From the NCBI GenBank assembly GCA_002493905.1, contig DLAJ01000007.1, positions 226,803 to 290,802 on the forward strand: DNA of 64,000 nucleotides, written 5' to 3'. The position numbers and the translations under genes are program-made. Positions 1-8,497 of this stretch are shown piece by piece (position 1 is the stretch's first letter; each line of letters starts with the position of its first letter). The DNA is from Lachnospiraceae bacterium UBA7050. GTDB taxonomy: Bacteria > Bacillota > Clostridia > Lachnospirales > Lachnospiraceae. The notes under the pieces are model-generated. The model saw nothing but the letters and a program-made list of their open reading frames with translations, searched no databases and was not told the origin of the DNA.

Positions 1-1111
1 TATTGGACTGTGCTTCACAGTCACCCCACCAGAACCATCCGCCGCTCGCCTCATGAAGCGGTCTCCACAAAACCGGCACGCCCGCCTCCTGCAGTTTCTT
101 CAATTCCCCCGCAATCACATCCATGTCAGAGAGAAGCGCCTGCATGCCTGCTTCATCCTCACCATTCATGATCGCGTCAAGGTCAATATTCGTGTGCTCT
201 TTATAGAAACCGCTGTACCATGTGCCTGTCAGATAATCAACCGGTGCATTCCAATGCCAGCACATCGTTACAATCGCGCCTTCCTCCCACGCCTGCTTCG
301 CGTACTCAATGGAGTTTCCCGCGCTGCCGTTTGCCACGCGCGACGGAGAATACTCGATCATATCCAGACCGATGACCGCCGGATATTTCCCCGTTTCCTT
401 CCAAATGCAGGCCGTCTCTTTTCCGTAAAGTCCGGTATCACAATACTGACCTGTCAGAATGTTTGTCCCGTAATTGTCGCAAAGATAACTCATCAGGCGC
501 TTTGCACATTCATCTGCATTCTCATTGACAAGCTTGGCGGAAACGCTGAAAAATTCCTCACCCAGTTCAGGACTCTCATATACCGTTAATTTGTCCAGCG
601 CAATATAGCCCCAATACTTGAGGACTCCGACCTCGTGGTCCCCCGCCTCCATATAGACCCGTTCCACCTCCGCAACGGTAAAATCCGTCGTATCGCTCGA
701 AAACTGTGCAATCTCATCCCCGTCGAGCGTCACCTTGTTTTCTTTATGTCCCCCAAGCTGCGCGTTCGTAAACGCAAGATCGTAAAATCCGTCCGTTTCA
801 ATATGTACGGTGATCGTGCAGGCATCTCCGTCGTTTTCAAATCCTTCCGCATATCCGGTGCCAGAATAGCCCTCGACCTTACTGCCGGTCCGGACGTTTC
901 CGGTAAAGCTTCCGTCTTCCGCCTCGTACTCGCCAACTACCGTTCTCTGTACTGGCGCATCATTTTCTGTTTCGTTCTCTTCCTGCCCGTCCGTTTCTGC
1001 CTGTCCGTCCGTCTCCGTCTGTCCGCCTTTGCCGGACTCTTTTGTTCCGCAGCCGGCAGGCATTGCCGTCAACAAACATCCTATGATGAAAAGCGCTGTC
1101 TTTTTCTTCAT
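1..1111 (-). CDS. GH26 endo-beta-1,4-mannanase lipoprotein with N-terminal CBM35-like module (partial, C-terminus beyond window)
   Basis: Cuts beta-1,4-mannan outside the cell. 370 residues are visible. A lysine-rich signal segment runs to a lipobox ending PAGC with Cys21 as the likely lipidated residue. A Gly/Glu/Thr-rich linker follows to about residue 55, then a carbohydrate-binding module of CBM35/CBM6 type (about 60-180, starting GEYEAEDGSF), then the GH26 barrel. The motif LWRPLHEASGGWFWWG places the acid/base Glu at about 354; the nucleophile lies beyond the window. The ATG at 1111 has GGAGA a few bases upstream. It is the secreted member of the mannan cluster and is separated from the GH130 gene by a terminator, so it is probably its own transcription unit. 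The family call is confident; the exact substrate (glucomannan or galactomannan) is inferred from its neighbours. Confidence 0.9.
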   Translation of the reverse strand, partial: MKKKTALFIIGCLLTAMPAGCGTKESGKGGQTETDGQAETDGQEENETENDAPVQRTVVGEYEAEDGSFTGNVRTGSKVEGYSGTGYAEGFENDGDACTITVHIETDGFYDLAFTNAQLGGHKENKVTLDGDEIAQFSSDTTDFTVAEVERVYMEAGDHEVGVLKYWGYIALDKLTVYESPELGEEFFSVSAKLVNENADECAKRLMSYLCDNYGTNILTGQYCDTGLYGKETACIWKETGKYPAVIGLDMIEYSPSRVANGSAGNSIEYAKQAWEEGAIVTMCWHWNAPVDYLTGTWYSGFYKEHTNIDLDAIMNGEDEAGMQALLSDMDVIAGELKKLQEAGVPVLWRPLHEASGGWFWWGDCEAQSN

Positions 1112-1500
1112 TTTAACCGTCTCCGAAACTTTTACCTAAACCCTGCATTTTTACTTAATTTCTATCCAGTCGTTACTCTGCTATTTACTTAATTTTCAAC
1201 ATTTATTAGGTAAATTTTGATTAACCCCAACATATGGAATTTCCTGCCGACGCGGGCTTTTTTCTAAAAATGATTCATAAAAATATGCAAAATGATAGAT
1301 TCTTTTTGTTACTATACTACTCTTTCCTATGCAACTTTACAAGTATTTATGTTTTTTTTCTTGAGATTTGTAAAAAATATATAAAATACGCCCTTAAATT
1401 TTTACTTAAATTACTATTGACAATTTCCTTATGGAGAATCATACCAATTTCCTATGCCGTATATTTTTATTTCACCTTATACTTTATAGAAGGCGCACGC
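1112..1500 (-). promoter_or_regulatory. AT-rich leader/promoter region of the GH26 gene with reiterated TTTACYTAA sites
   Basis: No gene is visible in this stretch. On the + strand the nonamer TTTACTTAA or TTTACCTAA occurs at 1131-1139, 1150-1158, 1184-1192 and 1401-1409, and inverted (TTAGGTAAA) at 1206-1214. Four of the five sites lie within 85 bp directly upstream of the mannanase start. They look like binding sites for a regulator, but none is proven and no clear sigma-A promoter could be placed. Confidence 0.4.
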
Positions 1501-1536
1501 AAAAAAGAGTCCCGCCTAAATAGGCAGAACCCTCTT
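1501..1536 (-). terminator. Rho-independent terminator downstream of the GH130 gene
   Basis: On the minus strand an AAGAG...CTCTT stem with an inner GCCTA/TAGGC pair is followed by a run of T (1501-1506). It lies about 20 bp after the GH130 stop codon and closes the intracellular mannan operon before the GH26 gene. Confidence 0.8.
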
Positions 1537-1556
1537 CCTTATTCTGAATGCCATTC

Positions 1557-2729
1557 TCACTGTTTATCCAAAAACTCCAGATTTTTCTTAATCAGCTCAC
1601 ACCGCTGTGCAACGCATTCCACAGAGCGTCCCGGGTCTTCGGGCGTATGGAATACATAATCCATCAGGCGGTCGATTGTCGTGGTTGCGACATGCATCCT
1701 CGTATCGCTGGAGGCGTAGTAAATATAAACATCCCCATTGTCCTTTGCAATGGCACCGTTCGTAAACACGACATTGCTGACGTCGCCCACACGCTCTTTT
1801 CCGTGCGGTCCGATCAGCAGGCCCGACGGCTCCGCAATGACTTTCGAAGGATCGTTTAAGTCTGTCGCAAATGCATAGATGACATAGCGTAAGCCTGCTG
1901 CCGTATTGCGCACACCGTGCGCAATATGGATCCACCCCTTCGGCGTCTTGACCGGCACGGCTCCTGCACCGTTCTTTGCCTCCGTGATCGTATGATACTT
2001 ACGTTTGCTCGTGATGATCTCCTCGTCAATGACTGCGTGCGTAATATCGTCGCACAATCCAAAGCCGACGCCGCCGCCAGAACCGGTGTCAATGAAATCG
2101 TCCATCGGTCTTGTATAGAACGCATATTTCCCATTTACAAATTCAGGGTGCAGCACAACATTTCTCTGCTGCGGGGAATTGAGGGTCTTTAAGTTCTCAA
2201 GCCTCTCCCAGTTCTTTAAGTCCTTCGTTCTGACAATGCCCGCCGCCGCAACTGCCGCCGACAGATCGTTTACGGTCTTGTCCTTGCTCTCGGAGCAGAA
2301 TACGCCATAAATATAACCGTCCTCGTGCTTCGTCAGGCGCATATCGTAGACATTGGTCTCCTCAGGACAGGTATCCTCTAACAGAATCGGGTAATCCCAG
2401 AACCGGAAGCCGTCAATGCCGCTGTCGCTCTCCGCCACGCCAAAAAATGATTTTCTGTCATTCCCCTCGATTCTTGCAACCAGATAATATTTTCCATTTA
2501 ACTCGATGGCACCGGAATTCATGACCGCATTGATGCCGAGACGCTCCATAAAATACGGGTTGGTCTCCGGGTTTAAGTCATAACGCCATGTCAGCGGGAT
2601 GTGACCGCTCGTTAAGACCGGGTACTGATAACGGTCATAAATGCCGTTATAGAGATCGCTCTTTACATTTTTGCGCTCCAGCAGCTTTTTCTGCTTCGCG
2701 AGTTCCACATAATACTGTTCATGCAACAT
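1557..2729 (-). CDS. GH130 4-O-beta-D-mannosyl-D-glucose phosphorylase
   Basis: Phosphorolyses mannosyl-beta-1,4-glucose to mannose 1-phosphate and glucose in the cytoplasm, saving ATP. The protein is 390 residues, normal for the family. The five-bladed-propeller signature is present, with the GH130 proton-donor Asp at about 129 in NVYDMRL and phosphate-binding basic residues around it. The N-terminal segment SGHIPLTWRYDLN is typical of GH130 subfamily 1 enzymes. I chose the ATG at 2729 because AAGAGGAGG lies about 6 bases upstream; the frame stays open upstream but without a ribosome site. It is the last gene of the operon, 28 bp after the 2-epimerase that makes its substrate, which strongly supports the mannosylglucose phosphorylase call over a mannobiose phosphorylase. 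Confidence 0.9.
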   Translation of the reverse strand: MLHEQYYVELAKQKKLLERKNVKSDLYNGIYDRYQYPVLTSGHIPLTWRYDLNPETNPYFMERLGINAVMNSGAIELNGKYYLVARIEGNDRKSFFGVAESDSGIDGFRFWDYPILLEDTCPEETNVYDMRLTKHEDGYIYGVFCSESKDKTVNDLSAAVAAAGIVRTKDLKNWERLENLKTLNSPQQRNVVLHPEFVNGKYAFYTRPMDDFIDTGSGGGVGFGLCDDITHAVIDEEIITSKRKYHTITEAKNGAGAVPVKTPKGWIHIAHGVRNTAAGLRYVIYAFATDLNDPSKVIAEPSGLLIGPHGKERVGDVSNVVFTNGAIAKDNGDVYIYYASSDTRMHVATTTIDRLMDYVFHTPEDPGRSVECVAQRCELIKKNLEFLDKQ

Positions 2730-2757
2730 AGGGTTCCTCCTCTTATTTATCTTGATT

Positions 2758-3945
2758 TTACAGCTCCACATCCAGTTTTTCCGCGCGCCGGATCACTTCA
2801 ATGCACATCCGTCCGTTATGATACGGACATTTCCACGGCTCGACAATCGGTTTTTTCGAGGTGGGATTTCCCTCAATATCAACCTCCCAAAACCATTCGG
2901 ACCCTTCGCGGCTGTCGATCAGATGTGCTTTAATGTACTCCCACTCCGAGCGCGCCGCCTCCAGATATTCTTTTTTGGACGGGTCCATCTGATAACCGTT
3001 TAAGAAGCCGACGACGGTCTCCGCCTGTACCCACCAGATACGGGATGTGTTGACAACGCCGCACTCGCACTCATTATGCAGGGAATGCCCGTCAAACGCA
3101 GTCTTGTAAATCTGTGCAGTCAGGTCCTTTGTGATCGGCGTCATCTTCTCTGCGTAATGCGGATTGTCAATGACCTCGACGCCGCGGTCGATCAGCCATG
3201 CCGTCTCAATATCATGACCATAGGAATGCAGATCGATCAGCGTATGATACTCGCGGTCGAAGAATACTTCCTGCCGGTGCAGCTTCGGATTATACATATG
3301 ATCGGCAAAGGTATCCATCATCCATTCCAGTTTTGCCTTTACCTCAGGATTATGATCAACACGATACAGCTCCGTATAGCCCTCGAACACATGCAGCAGC
3401 GTATTCATCGTCTTTTCGGCGATCACACCGTTCTCAGAAAGCTTGTCATTCTCGACTTCCTCAAACCTTAAGTTAAACGCCTCCTTATAGCCAAGCTCGT
3501 CCGTACAGCGTTCCTCAATGATGTGAAACAGGCTGTATGCCATATCCAGCGCTTCCTTATCACCGCTCGCCTCATAATAGGAGGAAAGCGCATAAATTGC
3601 AAACGCCTGATTATAGGTATGCTTTGTAGAATCCTCCGGCTTTCCGTCATAGGTCATCGACCAGAAAATACCGCCGTTTTCTTTGTCCATGCAGTAATCC
3701 CTCATGAACTCATACCCATGCCTCGCCTCATCCAATAGCGATCCATCCTTTAACAGCATGTAGGCATTCGCAAAAAACCATGTGATGCGGCTGTTTAAGA
3801 TACAGCCTTTCACCGCCTTTTTGTCCGTCTTTAAGTCAAAATCCATATACCCGGTATACCCGCCGTATTCATCATCGCGCAGCCGTTTCCAGAACGGAAT
3901 GATCGTGCCGCACAGATGGTCCCTGATTTCCTGTACCATTGCCAT
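2758..3945 (-). CDS. Mannobiose/cellobiose 2-epimerase (AGE superfamily)
   Basis: Interconverts glucose and mannose at the reducing end of beta-1,4 disaccharides, turning mannobiose into mannosylglucose for the GH130 phosphorylase next door. 395 residues, an (alpha/alpha)6-barrel family member. Conserved family segments include HTYNQAFAIYALSSYYEASG and LHSYGHDIETAWLIDRG, which carry catalytic histidines. Two ATGs compete: AAGGAGG at 3954-3960 sits 8 bases from the ATG at 3945 but only 2 bases from the one at 3951, so 3945 is chosen. Simple N-acetylglucosamine epimerase function is the alternative, but the GH130 neighbour makes that unlikely. Confidence 0.88.
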   Translation of the reverse strand: MAMVQEIRDHLCGTIIPFWKRLRDDEYGGYTGYMDFDLKTDKKAVKGCILNSRITWFFANAYMLLKDGSLLDEARHGYEFMRDYCMDKENGGIFWSMTYDGKPEDSTKHTYNQAFAIYALSSYYEASGDKEALDMAYSLFHIIEERCTDELGYKEAFNLRFEEVENDKLSENGVIAEKTMNTLLHVFEGYTELYRVDHNPEVKAKLEWMMDTFADHMYNPKLHRQEVFFDREYHTLIDLHSYGHDIETAWLIDRGVEVIDNPHYAEKMTPITKDLTAQIYKTAFDGHSLHNECECGVVNTSRIWWVQAETVVGFLNGYQMDPSKKEYLEAARSEWEYIKAHLIDSREGSEWFWEVDIEGNPTSKKPIVEPWKCPYHNGRMCIEVIRRAEKLDVEL

Positions 3946-3970
3946 GTTCAATTCCTCCTTATTTCTATTA

Positions 3971-3992
3971 TTCTAGTCAATTGCGAAACGCC
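3971..3992. promoter_or_regulatory. CAATTGCG motif, copy 1, upstream of the epimerase gene
   Basis: The 22-bp string from 3971 matches the one at 8421-8442 in 18 of 22 positions, with CAATTGCG as its core. It ends about 26 bp upstream of the epimerase start codon, the same distance as the second copy from its gene. It may be an operator or processing site within the mannan operon. Confidence 0.35.
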
Positions 3993-4017
3993 TAAGCAGG
4001 CTCCCGCTTTTCCCGCA

Positions 4018-6180
4018 TCAGCGCAGCGTGATCTCAAAAATCCTTGCCATAACAGGCTTCGGCAGATCTACGGTCAGCTCGCCCGTCAGCGGATTTAAGT
4101 CAAAATTGCAGGGCAGCTTCTCCGGGTACGCGCAGCGCACCTCCACAGGACGCTTCCCGTGAAAGCCTTCTTTTAACGGCAGAACGGCGCGCGCCATATC
4201 CCCGCCTCTGCGCCATACCGCAAGATACATATGCTCATCCGTCACAAGCGCCGCAGAAAGCAGACTGTCGCGGCTGTCCGCCGTCCCGAGCGGCCAGTAC
4301 GGCAGCGCGTATGGAATATCCGCACGAATCGATTTATAATAGGTAATCCCCTCTTTTACCAGTGCAAAGCGCTCGGGAGAAAGCTCCGCCAGATGCCCGC
4401 TCTGATGAATCCGAAGCAGCATGGCATTGACCATATTATAAACCGTTTCTTCTAAAATGTCAGCCCTCTCCCTGAGCGAGCCTTCCTTCTCCGGCGTCCC
4501 TTCGCGCTGCGGATACGACCAGACCGCCGCCTGCTCCGGCGTCACGCCCGCCGCCGCGTTCGCCGCTATCGTCGCGTAATTGATATAATCCTCCTGATCG
4601 GAGGTGGACTGGATACTATAACGGGAAAGCAGCGCATAGTCAATGCGCAGTCCGCCGCTCCCGCAGTTCTCAATGACCAGATCGGGATATTTCTCAAACA
4701 CTTCGTCGAGCCAGTCCAGGTAGGCTTTCTCATGCTGCAACAGACCGTCTCCCACGCTGTCGGCATATAATTCCGTTCCGATTCCCGGCTCAATATTATA
4801 ATCCATCTTGATATATCCGACGCCGTATTCATTCACGACCCGGTCAATGACCTCGTTCACATGCTTTATCACCGCCGGATTTCGGAAATCAAGCTGAAAC
4901 CTGCTGCGGTCATACACGCGCTTCCCGTGGCGCACAAAGAACCAGTCGTCCGGCACATTCTTTGCTTTCTCACAGTGGACTCCCATGACCTCCAGCTCCA
5001 GCCAGACGCCGGGAACCATTCCCTTTTTGCGGATATAGTCCGTCACCTCGCGGATACCGTTCGGAAACCGCTCCAGACACTCCTGCCACTCGCCGACACT
5101 GTCCCACCATAATCCCGGCGCGTACCATCCGGCGTCAATGACAAAATACTCACAGCCTGCCTCCGCCGCCGCGTCAATAAGCGGAAATTCCTTCTCACTC
5201 GTCGGATCGCCGAACAGGCAGTTCATATAATCGTTGAAAATAACGGGAAGGTTCTCATTATCCTTGTTCTGCCGCCGTATCCGCCTGCGGTATTTTGTCA
5301 GTTCCCCCATCGCCTCGTTAAAATCCGCCGACGCGACACCGACCGCAGCCGGAACAGAGCAGAAGGAACTGCCCGGTTCCAGCACTTTGTACCAGTGTGA
5401 ATGAATTTCTTCCGGCCCGCACACCGCCACATAAAAATGCCTGTTCTGGTCGCCGATCTCCCAGTGCCACGAGCCGTTATGTTCAATCTGCCAATACAGC
5501 GCGGTGTCCGCTTCCCTGTTTGCAAGATACCCCATCGGCAGATATTCCTTGGTAGACCAGTTGCCCGTGTTTGTCACCTCGATCGTCTTGCTTGTCCTCT
5601 GATAGACGGTCGGCTGTGTCTGCCCAAGTCCGAGTGAAGGAAACGAATACGTCTGCCAGTTCATCTCCTTCTGCCATCCGTTATGGCAGATGCGCAGCTC
5701 CATCTTATCATCCGTGGAGCCCTCGCCCTCTTTCTCAATTCCCGCATAGTAAAAGGAAGAAAGATATTCCAGCGTCTGCGTCTCGTTTCCCTCATTAAAC
5801 ACTTCGTTCCACATGCGGACGATCTGTGTTCCCTCATAAAACTGCCACGTTGTCACAACAACCACACCTGTCACATCATCTTTCTGCGTAATGACAAGCT
5901 TCCGCCCGACCACGTTGCGCGTATCTTCCATGCCGTCATAGACAAGCATATAACCCGGTGCAGTCGAGATCAGCTTATTTCCGTGCTTTTCATAAGGACG
6001 GTCATAGCCGGAAAAATTCACCTGGACGAGCTGGAACATTTCGTCAATAAACTGCGGCTCCTTACAAAGCCTGTTTTCATCAAACTCCGCCGCTGAAAAA
6101 TGCAGCAGCTTGATCTGTTTTTTTTCCGTAATGCCGAACACAATGTGCAGCTTTCCCTCGTTAATTTTTATATATTGCAT
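4018..6180 (-). CDS. GH36 alpha-galactosidase (divergent subgroup)
   Basis: Removes alpha-1,6-linked galactose from imported oligosaccharides. 720 residues: an N-terminal beta-sandwich (about 1-310), a catalytic barrel and a C-terminal beta domain. The nucleophile is probably Asp460 in YIKMDYN and the acid/base Asp528 in STSDQEDY; the GH36 motif ENCGSGG is at about 504-510. No signal peptide is present, so it is cytoplasmic. It lies 26 bp after the other GH36 gene and 72 bp before the epimerase gene. GAGGT precedes the ATG. Compared with the neighbouring GH36, the nucleophile motif is KMDYN rather than KWDMNR, so the two enzymes probably differ in preferred chain length or linkage. Confidence 0.88.
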   Translation of the reverse strand: MQYIKINEGKLHIVFGITEKKQIKLLHFSAAEFDENRLCKEPQFIDEMFQLVQVNFSGYDRPYEKHGNKLISTAPGYMLVYDGMEDTRNVVGRKLVITQKDDVTGVVVVTTWQFYEGTQIVRMWNEVFNEGNETQTLEYLSSFYYAGIEKEGEGSTDDKMELRICHNGWQKEMNWQTYSFPSLGLGQTQPTVYQRTSKTIEVTNTGNWSTKEYLPMGYLANREADTALYWQIEHNGSWHWEIGDQNRHFYVAVCGPEEIHSHWYKVLEPGSSFCSVPAAVGVASADFNEAMGELTKYRRRIRRQNKDNENLPVIFNDYMNCLFGDPTSEKEFPLIDAAAEAGCEYFVIDAGWYAPGLWWDSVGEWQECLERFPNGIREVTDYIRKKGMVPGVWLELEVMGVHCEKAKNVPDDWFFVRHGKRVYDRSRFQLDFRNPAVIKHVNEVIDRVVNEYGVGYIKMDYNIEPGIGTELYADSVGDGLLQHEKAYLDWLDEVFEKYPDLVIENCGSGGLRIDYALLSRYSIQSTSDQEDYINYATIAANAAAGVTPEQAAVWSYPQREGTPEKEGSLRERADILEETVYNMVNAMLLRIHQSGHLAELSPERFALVKEGITYYKSIRADIPYALPYWPLGTADSRDSLLSAALVTDEHMYLAVWRRGGDMARAVLPLKEGFHGKRPVEVRCAYPEKLPCNFDLNPLTGELTVDLPKPVMARIFEITLR

Positions 6181-6206
6181 AAAAATACCTCATGCCTTTC
6201 GCATAG

Positions 6207-8396
6207 CTATGCCTCTACAATATGAAGCAGTTTCCCCCGATAATCGCCCCACGGGTTTTCTACCTGAATGCCCGCATACATCATCGCTTCGCCGGAGTAA
6301 ATGCGCTCCTCCCCCTCAATGCGGTAGTTTTTGTGCGGATCAAGTCCTTTCAGGCAGATACGGCGGGAGTGGTAATTCGGCCGCATCAGTACCTGTATGA
6401 ATGTAACGAGCGCTTCCTTTTTATCTTTGGAAACGACCATATAACAGTCATATTTATGATTCTCGGAGTAGGATGCAATGCGGTAATAATCGCCCATGCG
6501 TACCAGATCGTTATAGGCATGATACATCTTCACCTGTTCAGGAATCATCTTCCGGTCATCCTCCGGAATCTTCGTCACATCCAGCTCGTAGCCAAACGTT
6601 CCCGCAAGCGCGACATAACCGCGCGTCTCGAACGGCGTTACCCTGCCGACCGTGTGGTTCGGGCAGTCGCTGACATGCGCGCCCATCGCAGAAAGCGGAT
6701 AGACAAGCGCCGTCCCCTCCTGAATCTCCAGACGCTCAATAGCATCGGTATCATCCGAGCACCAGATCTGCGGGCTGTAATAGAGCATGCCCGCGTCAAA
6801 ACGCGCGCCGCCGCCGGAACAGTTTTCCAAAAGCAGATGCGGGAACTCCGTGATCATGCGCTCCTGAAGCTGGTATACGCCAAGCATATAACGGTGGAAC
6901 AGCTCGCCCTGCCGGTCTGCCGGAAGCTCAAGGCTTCCCATATCAGCAAGCTGACGGTTCATATCCCACTTTACATATTCGATATTCGCGCTGTTTAAGA
7001 TTGCGGAAATACGCCCGTATACATAGTCCACGATCTCCTGACGGGATAAATCAAGCACATACTGGTTTCTGCATAAGCCTGCCGTCCTGCCCGGAACCGC
7101 AATCGCCCAGTCGGGATGCGCGCGGTACAGCTCGGAATCCGGAGAGATCATCTCCGGCTCCATCCAGATACCGAATTTCATGCCGAGGCGGTTCACCTCG
7201 TCCACCAGATGCTTTAAGCCGCCGGGCAGCTTTTCCTCGTTGACGAACCAGTCGCCGAGAGACGTGTTATCGTCATTTCGGTGCCCAAACCAGCCGTCGT
7301 CCATCACAAGCATTTCTATGCCGAGTTCTGCCGCCTGTTTTGCGATCGCAATCAGCTTTTCGGTATTAAAATCAAAGTAGGTCGCTTCCCAGTTGTTGAT
7401 CAGGATCGGGCGTTTTTTATCCTTATATTCCCCGCGGATTAAGTGGCTGCGGAAGAGATCATGGAAGCTGCGGCTCATCGCGCCAAGCCCTTCGGACGAA
7501 TAGACCATAACTGCCTCCGGCGCCTGAAAGCATGCCCGCGGCTCCAGTTTCCAGCTAAAATCCGTCGGATGGATACCCATAACCGCACGCAGCGTATCAA
7601 ACTGTCCTAGCGTCGTCTGCGCGATAAAGTTCCCTGAGTAGACAAAGCTCATGCCGTAAACTTCCCCGTGCTCATCATCCGCATTGTGCGACAGAAGCGC
7701 CATGAACGGATGCTCCTGATGGCTTGACTCGCCGCGCAGCGAGGATACCCCCTGCATTCCAAGGGCAACGCGCCTTCTGTTGATATGACGTTCTCTCGCC
7801 CAGGAGCCGTGCAGTGTGATGAGATCAAAATCCCGGTTGTCCATATCCAGACAGGTGCTCATCACCTTCGTCAGATAAATTTCCTTTTCTCCCTCGTTGA
7901 TGACCTGCACACTCCTTGCGATCACGTCCACATCTTCAAACGCCGTGTAGAAAAGAACCACACGGAGTCCGAGAATCCTGTCCACACAGTGAAGCTTTAA
8001 CGTCGTACATGTTTTCTCATCCCCGAATGTGGCCGGAAGCCCGTCAAGCTTCGGTTTCCCCGGACAGATTTCATGCTTCTCATAAGAAAGCTGCAGCGCC
8101 GTATGCCCGCCCGTTGTCCGCACGCTGACCGCGTCCTCCCTGAAATCTCCGAGCCCGTGCGTCGGATATTCCATCGGACAGGAATCGAGAAACGATAACC
8201 GGTCGCGATTATTTTTGCTCGGCACGAAGGGTGCCTCCTCCGTGCGCAGCAGGTACGTCAGCTCATGGCTTTCTATTTTTTTGCCATAGTAAATGTGACC
8301 GACAAAATTCTCCTCATCGATCAAGCCGATCAGATAGCTGGTGTTCGGCGTGTCCAGTTTGAACACGCGCTCTTTCTCAAAATATTGTACGCTCAT
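6207..8396 (-). CDS. GH36 alpha-galactosidase (classical)
   Basis: Hydrolyses terminal alpha-galactosides such as the side chains of galactomannan oligosaccharides and raffinose-type sugars. 729 residues, the usual length of cytoplasmic tetrameric GH36 enzymes of Firmicutes. The nucleophile is Asp478 in YVKWDMNR and the acid/base Asp548 in WCSDDTDA; VMDDGWFG and ENCSGGG are further family motifs. The start at 8396 is chosen because GGGAGG lies about 7 bases upstream; the frame is open for 33 more codons without a ribosome site. There is no export signal. It is in operon with the beta-mannosidase upstream and the second GH36 downstream. Confidence 0.93.
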   Translation of the reverse strand: MSVQYFEKERVFKLDTPNTSYLIGLIDEENFVGHIYYGKKIESHELTYLLRTEEAPFVPSKNNRDRLSFLDSCPMEYPTHGLGDFREDAVSVRTTGGHTALQLSYEKHEICPGKPKLDGLPATFGDEKTCTTLKLHCVDRILGLRVVLFYTAFEDVDVIARSVQVINEGEKEIYLTKVMSTCLDMDNRDFDLITLHGSWARERHINRRRVALGMQGVSSLRGESSHQEHPFMALLSHNADDEHGEVYGMSFVYSGNFIAQTTLGQFDTLRAVMGIHPTDFSWKLEPRACFQAPEAVMVYSSEGLGAMSRSFHDLFRSHLIRGEYKDKKRPILINNWEATYFDFNTEKLIAIAKQAAELGIEMLVMDDGWFGHRNDDNTSLGDWFVNEEKLPGGLKHLVDEVNRLGMKFGIWMEPEMISPDSELYRAHPDWAIAVPGRTAGLCRNQYVLDLSRQEIVDYVYGRISAILNSANIEYVKWDMNRQLADMGSLELPADRQGELFHRYMLGVYQLQERMITEFPHLLLENCSGGGARFDAGMLYYSPQIWCSDDTDAIERLEIQEGTALVYPLSAMGAHVSDCPNHTVGRVTPFETRGYVALAGTFGYELDVTKIPEDDRKMIPEQVKMYHAYNDLVRMGDYYRIASYSENHKYDCYMVVSKDKKEALVTFIQVLMRPNYHSRRICLKGLDPHKNYRIEGEERIYSGEAMMYAGIQVENPWGDYRGKLLHIVEA

Positions 8397-8420
8397 AGCA
8401 GCCTCCCATTTTTTTATTCT

Positions 8421-8442
8421 TTCTAAGCAATTGCGCAACACC
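8421..8442. promoter_or_regulatory. CAATTGCG motif, copy 2, upstream of the classical GH36 gene
   Basis: It matches the 3971-3992 sequence at 18 of 22 positions and ends 25 bp upstream of the GH36 start. The core contains TTGCGCAA, a palindrome with a central CG as in LacI-family operators. The role is unproven. Confidence 0.35.
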
Positions 8443-8497
8443 CCCGGCAGCATTTGTGGAAATATACAATCCTGATTCCTTATTGGGTGTTTCACAA

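Noticed and set aside
635..1192. + strand open frame opposite the GH26 gene
   Set aside because: The minus strand encodes a lipoprotein mannanase with intact motifs; this frame has arginine-rich composition typical of an antisense shadow.
1417..1460. TTGACA on the + strand as a promoter
   Set aside because: No -10 box at suitable spacing and no + strand gene follows.
6222..6998. Long + strand open frame (258 codons) opposite the GH36 gene
   Set aside because: It is the antisense shadow of a clear GH36 coding region, with no ribosome site and no recognisable protein features.
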